DNA from: Paenibacillaceae bacterium
GTDB taxonomy: Bacteria; Bacillota; Bacilli; Paenibacillales; Paenibacillaceae
DNA length: 64,000 nt
Assembly (NCBI GenBank): GCA_004134985.1
Contig: REGQ01000001.1
Span: forward strand, 124,001-188,000
Direction: 5' to 3'
Positions 34,640 to 42,563 of this stretch are shown one piece after another; positions within the stretch are counted from its first letter, which is position 1, and every line of letters starts with the position of its first letter. The notes below the pieces were generated by a model. That model was not told where the DNA came from and did no database searches. It saw only the letters and a list, made by a program, of their open reading frames with translations. A program made the translations under genes and the position numbers.

Positions 34640-36269
34640 CCCCTTCCTCGGGATTCTTTCCGGTGTGAGCTGTCGGAAGGTCGCGCCGGCGCTCCCACTC
34701 CCGCTCCAGCACATCAACATTGCTATCCCAGTCCATACCGGTTAACTCACTTGTCTCCTTCTCATGGGTGGAGAATCCGTTATTGATACGGTGTACAGCA
34801 GCCTGAACCTCTTTAATCGGATCGATCTGCCCCGGACTCGGCCCAATCCAAAGCGCTTGGCTCCACATCTTACGTGTTGCCGCATCGCGGAAGAATCCTG
34901 GTGCCTTGATCCTCCCGGTCGCCACCGCCTCAAATAGCCATGTTTCATAAATGGGTTGGCAAAAGTCGGTAGCAAACCAGTCTCTGCGGTCGCGGAAGGC
35001 ACGCCAGGCTTGCAGCAGGGCAGCGCGGCTCGCGGAATAACTGGAATTAAAGACACTCAACAGCACCTCATAAGGCATGTCCAGCGCTGCACCTGCAAGC
35101 TTAGCCATGGTCATTGTAAAGGGTTCAAACCCGGCTGTCGGGTGCTTCGGATCACCGAACGTAACATCCTCGCCTGCTCCAAGGATGTTAATTGTGCCCG
35201 GTCCCATCTCGTAACTGGACAAGCGATCCTCAGGCGACATTTCAATTTGATCTTCTGTCGCGATCGAGCTGCCAAAAGGGATTTCGTTTTTCGGTCCATC
35301 GACCTTGATGAAGGCGGCGAAGAAGCTATTAACGATTGCAGCAGCGATTTCGGCATCTGCATAACGATTCATCTGCTTGACTTGCTCAATGACGGGAGAC
35401 AAATACGGCACCCCCCGATACTGTTCCGGTCGATCTGGATCAACAATGAAGACACAGTTTGGCAGCCCTGTAACGGGATTGGTTGCATCCACACGCGCCC
35501 AATCTAAAGGCTTCGGCGAAGGTAGCATGGAATTCGGATGCCGGTTACTGAGCCAGAATGCAATAACCTTGCCGCTCTCATCTGTTTCAACGCCATTGTG
35601 TATGGCGCCGCCGGAGCTAAGAGCCATATAGCTATTTGCGCCGACAGAGTCGCCAAAAGCTGTGACAAATGAAGAAGAATTGCTGAATCGTTCCGGATTG
35701 CAAAGTCGGTCCGCCTCCACCAGATGCAGACGAAGCCGATATGGATTCAGCATCTCCGCGTCTGCATACTTGACCACGGCGCAGGAGTCGCCGTTCAGCA
35801 GCCATCCTGCGAGCGCGATGCGTTGGGAGTCATAAAAATCGTTCAGGCCGGTATGATCAATCTTTGATTCTGCCCAAAGACGGAATTCGAACTCCGTCTT
35901 GTCTTCCCATTCCTTTGCCTGCTCCGGGGTCAGTCCGAGCATCCGATGATTAAGCTGGCATTTGAGCGTCAGCCCACTACCAAGCACATTGGATTTGTTT
36001 TTGTTAATTGCTGCAGCGGCGATCCCGCCACTCATGTACAAATCCCGTGACCTTTCCCGTAGTAGGTTAAGGTTATTTCCAACGTCTTCCTGAGGACTGC
36101 GACTATCGCTTACCCAGCCCTGCATGGATTTCTTGCGGCGACTCGCGCCGCTCTGGCTGTACCCGCTGTTCGTAACTGACCGGAACATACTTAATTTGGC
36201 TCTTGCTACCTCCCGTTTAAGTCCAAAAGACGGCGCGGCCCACGCGATGGCGCGGTCTATAAGATTCAA
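34617..36269 (-). CDS. Portal protein (lambda gpB family)
   Basis: Forms the dodecameric ring through which DNA enters and leaves. The 550-aa protein shows GGIAAAAINKNKSNVLGSGL, then LTLKCQLNHRM and YRGVPYLSPVIEQVKQMNRY and DMPYEVLLSVFNSSYSASRA, a clear lambda portal pattern. The start is TTG at 36269 with AGGAGGTGAG upstream. Confidence 0.95.
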   Translation of the reverse strand: MNLIDRAIAWAAPSFGLKREVARAKLSMFRSVTNSGYSQSGASRRKKSMQGWVSDSRSPQEDVGNNLNLLRERSRDLYMSGGIAAAAINKNKSNVLGSGLTLKCQLNHRMLGLTPEQAKEWEDKTEFEFRLWAESKIDHTGLNDFYDSQRIALAGWLLNGDSCAVVKYADAEMLNPYRLRLHLVEADRLCNPERFSNSSSFVTAFGDSVGANSYMALSSGGAIHNGVETDESGKVIAFWLSNRHPNSMLPSPKPLDWARVDATNPVTGLPNCVFIVDPDRPEQYRGVPYLSPVIEQVKQMNRYADAEIAAAIVNSFFAAFIKVDGPKNEIPFGSSIATEDQIEMSPEDRLSSYEMGPGTINILGAGEDVTFGDPKHPTAGFEPFTMTMAKLAGAALDMPYEVLLSVFNSSYSASRAALLQAWRAFRDRRDWFATDFCQPIYETWLFEAVATGRIKAPGFFRDAATRKMWSQALWIGPSPGQIDPIKEVQAAVHRINNGFSTHEKETSELTGMDWDSNVDVLEREWERRRDLPTAHTGKNPEEGGEQAEKD

Positions 36270-36275
36270 AAAGTC

Positions 36276-36965
36276 TCACCTCCTGAGCGAATCGATTCGT
36301 TCTTTGGACACCTCATACCAATGAGGGTCGATTTCAAAAGCGGTCAATTTTCTATCGTTACGGATCACAGCCTCTCCGGCTGGAGCCGAACCCGAAAAGA
36401 AGTCAACGACCCATTCCCCCGGCTCGCTGCTGTTCAGCACCATTTTTTCCATCACTTCTAGCGGCTTCTCCGTCGGGTGAATGGTCTTGTTTCCAGAGAT
36501 GCGCGGAATTGACCAGATGTCGGTCGCTGACCTCGTACTAATTCGGCGCGATTTCTCCCCTTTTACCGCAAAGATGATAAATTCATGCTGAAAGCGATAC
36601 TGCCAGCCCATGCCCATGTTTACTTTGTTCCAAACGATACAGTTTTTAACAATGAAACCGACACGTCTCATCCAAAGGGCCATGTAAGGATACATGCGCC
36701 AATCAATGCACACATAAATGTGACGGCCAGGCTTCAATATCCGGTGCGCCTGTCGCAACCATTGGAACGTAAACCGCTGGTAATTCCGCTGCGATAGTTG
36801 ATCATTCGCTATGATGTCGAACCGTGGTCTTTTTGTTTTTGTATGACTCGTGCCGCCAAAGCCAAGGTTGTATGGTGGGTCAGCGATAACTAAATCGACT
36901 GTTGCATCTGCAATAAACTGTTGTGCCCCTGTTATGCAATCTAAGTTGTAAATGATAGGTATCAC
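36276..36965 (-). CDS. Orphan DNA methyltransferase (DPPY type)
   Basis: The 229-aa protein has the catalytic motif DLVIADPPYNLGF near residue 27 and the AdoMet-binding motif DFFSGSAPAGEAV near residue 195. Catalytic motif before AdoMet motif is the beta-class order, used by N6-adenine or N4-cytosine enzymes. HPTEKPLEVMEKMV is also typical. There is no partner nuclease, so it may protect phage DNA from host restriction. It stands inside the head module, between the portal and joining genes. The GTG start overlaps GGAG, an odd arrangement. Confidence 0.88.
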   Translation of the reverse strand: MIPIIYNLDCITGAQQFIADATVDLVIADPPYNLGFGGTSHTKTKRPRFDIIANDQLSQRNYQRFTFQWLRQAHRILKPGRHIYVCIDWRMYPYMALWMRRVGFIVKNCIVWNKVNMGMGWQYRFQHEFIIFAVKGEKSRRISTRSATDIWSIPRISGNKTIHPTEKPLEVMEKMVLNSSEPGEWVVDFFSGSAPAGEAVIRNDRKLTAFEIDPHWYEVSKERIDSLRR

Positions 36966-36998
36966 TCCTTAATTTATTGAGGTCCTTGGCGGCTGCAT

Positions 36999-37271
36999 TT
37001 ACAAATCGCGCGGAATTATACGATACGCCTTCCGCTGATTCGGATTGCCGCATGTTGCAATGGAATTTTCCAGTTCGTCCTTACGATCATTCAAGCGGCG
37101 AATTTCCTCTTGGATTGCATTCAGATCCGCCCGCTTCAGGCTACGTGTGCCGATGCGATACTCTTGCGAGGCAAGCACAGCTTCCTCCGCCTTGTAGTAA
37201 GCGTCCAAACGCTGCAGCACAACACTTAATTCATCTTTCCACTTCTTCAAATTGCGCGGATCGCACCGCAT
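36999..37271 (-). CDS. Head-tail joining protein, lambda gpW / DUF6148-like
   Basis: The 90-aa protein is helical and charged: VLQRLDAYYKAEEAVLASQE, then YRIGTRSLKRADLNAIQEEI. This resembles the small joining proteins that follow the large terminase gene in lambda-type head modules. AGGTGAT precedes ATG 37271. It lies 8 bp after the terminase stop. Confidence 0.75.
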   Translation of the reverse strand: MRCDPRNLKKWKDELSVVLQRLDAYYKAEEAVLASQEYRIGTRSLKRADLNAIQEEIRRLNDRKDELENSIATCGNPNQRKAYRIIPRDL

Positions 37272-37279
37272 ATAATCAC

Positions 37280-39094
37280 CTACCAGATGTTCGATTTTTT
37301 AACAAACCGCCTTTTCGCCGCAGGCTTGCTTGCTGCAGGCTTTGGAGCAGTTGGGGGTGGATTATCTAATTGCGGATTCAGGATTTCCAATGCTGCCGTG
37401 TTGTACACTCGCAAGTCAAGTGGCTCATTTCGGTCCCTAATCTTCTTCCAGACCTTATAAGCCACCCCGGAACGATATTTCGTCTGCTGCTTTTCCGCTG
37501 TCAGTCCCTTGAAGTATTCCAAACTGTAACCGCGGTCCTTCGGGAAATGACAATAACCGGGGCTTGGCTCCGTGATTTTCAAACTGCTAAATATTTTCCC
37601 CTTGCCCTCATCCACCCCGATTTTAAACAGCACAGCTTTTTCCCGCGGCGTACGAGAGTGGCCGTTGATCAAAGGCACATATTCGCCGTTTTGCGCCCCT
37701 TGCCCCTTAATCGCAAAGATACGACGGGTTTCCCGCGGTGCGCAAAAGCGATAGACTTCCGTTGTATAGTGACCGCCGGAGTCAATGCAGCAGCTGGCCA
37801 CTGAAAAGCGAGCGCCCGCCGCGCTCTCCCATGTACGCAACAGGAATTGATCCAAGTCCTGCCATATCTGCGGCTGGCGAAGGTCGCCAAAAATTTTATG
37901 ATAGGAAATGCCCCAGGACTCTTTGCCTGCTCCCCAACCGACAACCTCGATTTCAAAGCGGTCATCCTGTACGTCGACGGCTGCGGTCAAAATTTTTACG
38001 GCATCGGGCACATCAGCCTCGTATTCCTCTGCCCGCTTCATCAGCTCTTCTTCTTCAAGCTGTTCGCCTTCTTCTTCCCATGTTTCACCTAAGATGGTAT
38101 TGATGAAGGTTTTCAGCATCTCCGGCCCGCCGCGCTTCGCTTCTTTGAAATCGCTAATGATTTCAGACCACTTTTTCCAAGGGCTGGCCATTGCATTTAA
38201 ATGGAAGCCTCTCAAAGCGCTTTTCTTTCTAGCGATCCATTCCCCTTCACCGGATTTCCACTCATGCTCGTCATGCAGTGCCCCACAATCTTTACAGGAC
38301 ATTTGAACCGTATCAAAATGTAACTGTTCCCATTTCAGAGGCTGCTTACTGTGGCAACTTGGACATGGGAGACACCACTGTTCCATCGTACTGTCGTTAT
38401 AAGCAAACTCTATACGTGATGTCCCCTTAATCGTAGGCGTGGAAACAAGAACGCGTTTTCGATTCCAGAATGTTTCTGAGCGGCGGCTGACAAGGGAAAC
38501 AGGGTCACCCTCTGTCCCTGCAGATACCGGGTAACGATCCACTTCATCCAGCAGCACAATTCGTATGGGGCGACTGGCGAGGGAAGCCGGCGAGTTAGCT
38601 CCAGCAATCGTAATATGACCGCCCGGAAAAGTTTTATGAAGTAGCGTATTTCCTGAATCTTTACTCTTAACATCCTTCACTTTCCCACGAAGTGCCGGTG
38701 TATCCCGTAGCATGGGTGCAAGTCGGTCCTTGGAGAATGCTTGTCCCAAGTCCAACGTAGGCTGTACCAGCATAATCGGAGCCGGATCGTAATCAATGTA
38801 ATAACCGATGATGTTCAGCAAGAATTCCGTTTTCCCGATCTGGGCTGAGGACATTACAACAATCGTCACCGTCTCCACGTCATTGATGGCATCCATAATC
38901 GCCCGTTGGTACGGAGCTCGATTAGTTCGCCATTGCCCTGGTTCAGCAGAGGCTTCCGACGATAATCGTCGGCGCTCATCGGCCCACTGCGAAACCGTCC
39001 AAAGTGGCGGCGGTGCAATCAAACTGGCGATCTTTTGAAAAAGCTGCTGGAGTTTACGTTTCTGCTTCTTCATCGTCTTCGTCCAGGTCGACAT
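37280..39094 (-). CDS. Terminase large subunit (lambda gpA family)
   Basis: The packaging motor and endonuclease. Visible parts are the ATPase region VVMSSAQIGKTEFLLNIIGY, PIRIVLLDEVDRYP, a zinc-binding-like stretch CPSCHSKQPL...CKDCGALHDEH, and the nuclease domain with VDVQDDRFEIEVVGWGAGKE. Lambda A-type terminases cut at cos sites. The start is uncertain: ATG at 39094 or at 39073 are both possible, and the gene overlaps the small subunit gene. Confidence 0.93.
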   Translation of the reverse strand: MSTWTKTMKKQKRKLQQLFQKIASLIAPPPLWTVSQWADERRRLSSEASAEPGQWRTNRAPYQRAIMDAINDVETVTIVVMSSAQIGKTEFLLNIIGYYIDYDPAPIMLVQPTLDLGQAFSKDRLAPMLRDTPALRGKVKDVKSKDSGNTLLHKTFPGGHITIAGANSPASLASRPIRIVLLDEVDRYPVSAGTEGDPVSLVSRRSETFWNRKRVLVSTPTIKGTSRIEFAYNDSTMEQWCLPCPSCHSKQPLKWEQLHFDTVQMSCKDCGALHDEHEWKSGEGEWIARKKSALRGFHLNAMASPWKKWSEIISDFKEAKRGGPEMLKTFINTILGETWEEEGEQLEEEELMKRAEEYEADVPDAVKILTAAVDVQDDRFEIEVVGWGAGKESWGISYHKIFGDLRQPQIWQDLDQFLLRTWESAAGARFSVASCCIDSGGHYTTEVYRFCAPRETRRIFAIKGQGAQNGEYVPLINGHSRTPREKAVLFKIGVDEGKGKIFSSLKITEPSPGYCHFPKDRGYSLEYFKGLTAEKQQTKYRSGVAYKVWKKIRDRNEPLDLRVYNTAALEILNPQLDNPPPTAPKPAASKPAAKRRFVKKSNIW

Positions 39095-39593
39095 ATTCTT
39101 TACTTCTCTGGTAAAACACCGGCGCGGAATACTCCGACAGTTCGTAGAGCGCTTCACGAACTTCGGTTGTCAGTAATTCCAATATGGCAGGAATCTCCTT
39201 CTTTCCGATCAACCGGGGGGCGACTTTGGAAGGGAGTGACAGAATCCGCGACCGAAAGGCTGCGATCATATCATTCATAACATACTCGACGTCCTCGGAA
39301 CGGTGCATTTCACCTTTCATGACAGCCAACTGCATTTCCGTCTTCTGTCGCTTCACCCGTTCATGCAAGGCCCGCTCAAGGTCCAGATTAACATCGCCAT
39401 CGCCCGTTTTAGACTGTAGGAAGTTAATGTAATTTTTCACGCATTCAATTGCCAAATATTTGCCGCGCCCGACTTTCGGGAACAAACCTTCCTCTGCTAG
39501 CTGCTGCACCCGACGCGTTGTCAAATCCAGCATCTCGGAAAGCTGGGTAGCGTTCAAAACCATTTCGCTTTCCTTGCTCTTGCCGTTCGACAT
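39054..39593 (-). CDS. Terminase small subunit (Nu1-like)
   Basis: The 179-aa protein starts MSNGKSKESEMVLNATQLSE, followed by MLDLTTRRVQQLAEEGLFPK, the winged helix-turn-helix of Nu1 that recognises phage DNA, then a long helical part and an acidic tail DLDEDDEEAET that should contact the large subunit. ATG at 39593 is chosen because GGGGGTGG lies upstream. Confidence 0.88.
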   Translation of the reverse strand: MSNGKSKESEMVLNATQLSEMLDLTTRRVQQLAEEGLFPKVGRGKYLAIECVKNYINFLQSKTGDGDVNLDLERALHERVKRQKTEMQLAVMKGEMHRSEDVEYVMNDMIAAFRSRILSLPSKVAPRLIGKKEIPAILELLTTEVREALYELSEYSAPVFYQRSKEYVDLDEDDEEAET

Positions 39594-40000
39594 GTTTGCC
39601 TGCCACCCCCTTTCCCCGCCGTCAATATGATGACCGAAAACACAAATAATCCCATGTTTATCAAGGGAATCAGTTTGTTGTATGAAAATGCATGACACTG
39701 TATATTCAAAAGAGTCGAAATCAACTCGAAACGAAATGACCTAAAAAAATCTGTATCTAGCCGAAAATCGGGGTCGCTAGCACCCGTACCCATTTCGATG
39801 CCCCGGAAGTACCTTTTTTCGCTGGGCTGGCGCTGGATTTCGACACTGAATCTGCTCTTCTTCTTCACTTATCCACAGTATCCACGGATTAACCATATCT
39901 TATATTGTGGTGAACTCGGCAGCATCTTCTAAACCCTGTCACATCAACGGTTTGGTCCGCATCAGGAAAATGAGTTCGCCATGACTCTTACACGGGTAAT
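39594..40000. other. 407-bp gap upstream of the terminases; candidate cos region
   Basis: No convincing gene is found here. Since the terminases are lambda-type, the cos site should be near, and this is the largest gap on that side. Candidate features are an imperfect palindrome around GGGTCGCTAGCACCC (39768-39785) and a nearby CCGAAAATCGG (39760-39770). This is an inference; the cut site cannot be fixed by reading. Confidence 0.35.
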
Positions 40001-40549
40001 TCAAACCTTGAAACGTTTGGTCATCGCGTTGATCGTATCCTGCGCATACCCGATGTATCGAAGCGTTATGCTTGGATCAGAATGGTTAAAAATCTTTTGC
40101 AGAGCGACAACGTCTTTTGTTTCTAAATAGAAGTGATAGCCGTAAGTCTTCCTCAGCGTGTGATTCCCGAAGCCGCCATCCAAGTTGTAAATTAGCGTTA
40201 TTTTACGAAGTATCTTGTAGGTCATCGACCGCGTTAGTGGTTTGTTGACACCCTCTCGACTCTTAATAAGAAACTCATAATCATCGCGGTCTTTAACCAT
40301 GGTAAGCAGTTCCCGTCTAACGCTCGGGTTCATCTCAAACGGCTTTTGTTTTCCCGTCTTCTTCTCTGTTATGTGCATCACTCTTTTTTTCAGATGATGC
40401 ACTCTTAGCTGCAACAAATCAGATATTCGCAGTCCGGTGTTTACCCCCAATTGGAAAAGAATATAATCCCGTTTGTCTGCCTTTGCATATAGCCGATTTC
40501 TGATATCGTTGATTATTTCAGGATCTCGTATGGGTTCTACATACTTCAT
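40001..40549 (-). CDS. Small tyrosine recombinase, catalytic domain only
   Basis: The 182-aa protein is a complete catalytic domain without the usual N-terminal DNA-binding part. The active residues are visible: Arg in NTGLRISDLLQL, Lys in KKTGKQKPFEM, HTLRKTYGYHFY (HxxR), His in FNHSDPSITLRY and the Tyr in RYIGYAQDT. It lies next to the packaging genes, far from att, and faces away from the true integrase, so it probably serves something else, such as resolving multimers. GGTGGTGAG precedes ATG 40549. Confidence 0.85.
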   Translation of the reverse strand: MKYVEPIRDPEIINDIRNRLYAKADKRDYILFQLGVNTGLRISDLLQLRVHHLKKRVMHITEKKTGKQKPFEMNPSVRRELLTMVKDRDDYEFLIKSREGVNKPLTRSMTYKILRKITLIYNLDGGFGNHTLRKTYGYHFYLETKDVVALQKIFNHSDPSITLRYIGYAQDTINAMTKRFKV

Positions 40550-40587
40550 CTCACCACCTCGCCATTCATTTCAGTCATCAATATTTT

Positions 40588-41001
40588 CTATTGCCGCAGC
40601 CGATAGTTCCACCAAAATGTCATTGTTTCTCGAGCCGCGTTATCGATCCAGTTAAGTAAACGGTAAATACGAAGTTCCTTCTCAATTGCAGCAAGCAGCG
40701 CCCTAGAAGCTTCTCGGAATTTCTCATGCGCTTCGATCTTGGATTTGTATTCTAAACACTTGGTACAGTAAAAAATATCTTGTTGTTCATAATGATATCT
40801 ATATGATGAAGAGATATCTGATCGCAGGTATTCATATTGGTGATCACATTGCTTCTTATCATTAATTACAAAACCTTGAAGACCTTCTGCCGCTTCCTTC
40901 GCTGATAGGAATGTGACTTCCCCGCTCACCCTTGCATATTCACATAATGAGTTTAATGGGTAAACGCATTCCTTTTCTTCATTTTTATTGATCCTTCCCA
41001 T
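40588..41001 (-). CDS. Phage protein with a possible zinc site, 137 aa
   Basis: Not recognised. It contains CDHQYEYLRSD and, further on, FYCTKCLEYKSKIEAH, which could bind a metal through Cys and His, and a charged helical end with YRLLNWIDNAARETMTFWWN. GGAGGG lies before ATG 41001. Confidence 0.6.
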   Translation of the reverse strand: MGRINKNEEKECVYPLNSLCEYARVSGEVTFLSAKEAAEGLQGFVINDKKQCDHQYEYLRSDISSSYRYHYEQQDIFYCTKCLEYKSKIEAHEKFREASRALLAAIEKELRIYRLLNWIDNAARETMTFWWNYRLRQ

Positions 41002-41049
41002 ATCAAGAACCCTCCTCTATAGACATCGCCCATGCCTCCAAGAAATAGA

Positions 41050-41081
41050 AAAAGCCCTGGAATCACTCTCCAGAGCCTTCG
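41050..41081 (-). terminator. Terminator at the end of the XRE gene
   Basis: TCTGGA and TTCCAG(GG) form a stem with a GAGTGA loop, followed by CTTTTTC on the minus strand. The 5' arm lies in the last codons of the gene. Confidence 0.8.
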
Positions 41082-41281
41082 TCCTTATATTCAATTAAAT
41101 CTTCGACACTTTTGATATCCAAGACCTTCATGATCTTTTCCAAGTTTTCTGGCGACCAATGCTTCGCCTTATTCTTAGCCAGGTCATCGACGGTATTCCA
41201 TCTTACCCCAGCCATTTGACTGACCTGCCTTGTGTTCAACCCTAATTCTTCTATCCGCTCACCAATGCGTAATCGCAGCAT
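41063..41281 (-). CDS. Small XRE-type repressor
   Basis: The 72-aa protein is a single helix-turn-helix domain of the Cro/CI type: LRIGERIEELGLNTRQVSQM, then AGVRWNTVDDLAKNKAKHWS. ATG at 41281 has GAGGTG 7 bases upstream. It is divergent from a strong promoter with two tandem operators (41323-41366) and is the most likely protein to bind them. Its stop overlaps a terminator. Confidence 0.82.
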   Translation of the reverse strand: MLRLRIGERIEELGLNTRQVSQMAGVRWNTVDDLAKNKAKHWSPENLEKIMKVLDIKSVEDLIEYKDEGSGE

Positions 41282-41322
41282 CCTAATCACCTCATGAATA
41301 CATTACCATATTCATTCAAATA

Positions 41323-41366
41323 ATTCAACGTTTTTCGTTGACATTCAACGTTTTTCGTTGTATAAT
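41323..41366 (+). promoter_or_regulatory. Consensus promoter with two tandem inverted-repeat operators
   Basis: TTGACA (41338-41343) and TATAAT (41361-41366), 17 bp apart, are both perfect sigma-A consensus. CAACGTTTTTCGTTG occurs twice, at 41326-41340 and 41346-41360, each an inverted repeat CAACG-N5-CGTTG, 20 bp apart, covering the -35 and the entire spacer. Strong repression and strong firing when free are expected. Confidence 0.88.
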
Positions 41367-41390
41367 AAGAGTATAAGGAGGTGAGGAACA

Positions 41391-41501
41391 TTGAGAAGAA
41401 CAAGAAAGAAGAAGCGCAAATATGATTGGAGAACTGACCTCATGCTAGTGATCGCACTCGCTAGCCTGACAATCTCCATCATCTCCTTCATCCGCAGATA
41501 A
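41391..41501 (+). CDS. 36-aa basic, single-pass membrane peptide
   Basis: TTG at 41391 has AGGAGGTGAGG upstream. The peptide has a basic start (MRRTRKKKRKYDWRTDL), one hydrophobic helix (MLVIALASLTISIISF) and ends IRR. The layout recalls holin-like or type I toxin peptides (TxpA/BsrG/Fst type), but this is only by appearance. It is driven by the tandem-operator promoter. Confidence 0.6.
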   Translation: MRRTRKKKRKYDWRTDLMLVIALASLTISIISFIRR

Positions 41502-41515
41502 CACACATTGCAAGG

Positions 41516-41539
41516 GGAGCCGCCGGAAGGCGGTTCTCC
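41516..41539 (+). other. GC-rich hairpin between the two peptide genes
   Basis: CCGCC (41520-41524) and GGCGG (41529-41533) with a GGAA loop, extended by GGAG/CTCC. No T-run follows directly. It may limit transcription or protect the mRNA. Confidence 0.45.
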
Positions 41540-41603
41540 AAACAAGATGAAATCCAAAGGGGCGCTTCTTTCTTCTTTATTATAGCACAAAGGAGCTGAT
41601 CGC

Positions 41604-41687
41604 ATGAAAGCAAAGATTACGTATGGGCTGGTAATTGCCGCTTTTATCATGAGCATTGCAGCGCTGATCAACTCATTTATAAGGTAA
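41604..41687 (+). CDS. 27-aa membrane peptide
   Basis: ATG at 41604 has AAGGAGCTGATCGC upstream. The peptide starts MKAKITYGLVIAAFIMSIAA and ends LINSFIR: one membrane helix with a basic tail, similar in pattern to the upstream peptide (both end in FIR). Probably expressed from the same promoter. Confidence 0.5.
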   Translation: MKAKITYGLVIAAFIMSIAALINSFIR

Positions 41688-41708
41688 TGCGCGGTGTTCC
41701 TTGCCTGG

Positions 41709-41855
41709 CTAACTGCCGGGCTTCTTTTGTGCCGAAGTTTTCACACAGTACACACGGCAACAATATTGCACTGTGTCTTGCCAGCGGCCCCATGGGCAAT
41801 TCCGACATTTTTCTGGCTGCACGACAGGCGGCGGCCTTTTCAATCGCCTTTTCAC
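41709..41855 (-). CDS. 48-aa Cys-rich small protein
   Basis: GTG at 41855 has GGAGGG 7 bases upstream. The peptide is basic at the start (MKRRLKRPPPVV) and then holds CRNCPWGRWQDTVQYCCRVY and CV: five Cys in 24 residues, suggesting a small metal-binding fold. It lies opposite to the peptide operon. Function is unknown. Confidence 0.6.
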   Translation of the reverse strand: MKRRLKRPPPVVQPEKCRNCPWGRWQDTVQYCCRVYCVKTSAQKKPGS

Positions 41856-42004
41856 CTCAATTCCCTCCTATTGTCCGTTCTTCAACAATCCGGTAAATCC
41901 GAATCATTGAACAAGGGACAAGTCTACCTTGTTACTCGGCTCGCACCCTCGCAATACTGCTAAGGTTACCAAGACCATTCAGCGCGTCCGAGTGTCACAA
42001 TGAT

Positions 42005-42075
42005 AAAGGTACAGTGACATTACCTGAGCCAGAAGCTCTTTGTAATATCACTGTACCTTTGTTTGGTCTTTTTTT
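42005..42075 (+). terminator. Very long hairpin with T-run
   Basis: Arms 42005-42023 and 42042-42060 (19 bp, one mismatch; outer part AAAGGTACAGTGA) enclose an 18-base loop, and a run of nine T follows at 42067-42075. It is probably the terminator of the plus-strand peptide transcript, giving a 3' untranslated tail of over 300 bases. It could also be the end of a separate small RNA. Confidence 0.65.
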
Positions 42076-42109
42076 TTATGGCATATGTCCGTCAAAATAC
42101 CGTCATTTT

Positions 42110-42475
42110 TTACAGCCATAGCAAGGTATCAGCTACCGCTGCTATGCCTTTATTCAGTTTACGGTCAACAGTTCGGTCGTCCATTTTTGAAGAAAAATGA
42201 GCGATTGTTGCGGTGTATGATTGGCCGTCCATATAGCGATACTTTACGATCTCTTGGATCTCTTTGTCAATGATCGTCCTAACTGCGCTATCCAGGTTGT
42301 CAACCGTATTTTTATAAAAGTGATACGAATCGAGCTGCTTGCTACTCAATGACAATACGCCGCGCCTTTCTAACTCATTTACATTGGCTGTATATTTTGC
42401 ATATCGGCACAGGAGCCGCTTGGCTTGCTTAATGTCAGCAGCCGTTGCCCGAGGAAACAAGTCTAATTGCGTCAT
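42110..42475 (-). CDS. ArpU/RinA-type late transcription regulator
   Basis: The 121-aa protein has YRYMDGQSYTATIAHFSSKM, then DDRTVDRKLNKGIAAVAD: a sigma-factor region-4-like helix-turn-helix seen in late-gene regulators of Firmicute phages. Its position between the early region and the terminases fits this role. ATG at 42475 (MTQLDLFP) is preferred over an upstream GTG, which lies against the ribosome site. Confidence 0.65.
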   Translation of the reverse strand: MTQLDLFPRATAADIKQAKRLLCRYAKYTANVNELERRGVLSLSSKQLDSYHFYKNTVDNLDSAVRTIIDKEIQEIVKYRYMDGQSYTATIAHFSSKMDDRTVDRKLNKGIAAVADTLLWL

Positions 42476-42489
42476 GCCAATCAACACTC

Positions 42490-42513
42490 CCTATGATATA
42501 ATGTAATCATAGG
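42490..42513. promoter_or_regulatory. Palindrome upstream of the ArpU-like gene
   Basis: CCTATGAT and ATCATAGG form an 8-bp inverted repeat around an 8-base centre. Its minus-strand left part lies next to the ribosome site of the regulator gene. On the plus strand TTTTTG follows, so it may also stop antisense transcripts. Confidence 0.45.
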
Positions 42514-42563
42514 TTTTTGTTATAGCCCTTCACCGTTCCCCAACGTATGTATAGGGCTTATAT

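Noticed and set aside
39554-39868. Minus-strand frame of 104 aa upstream of the terminase genes
   Set aside because: Composition is unlike protein, it has no ribosome site, and it overlaps the N terminus of the small terminase gene.
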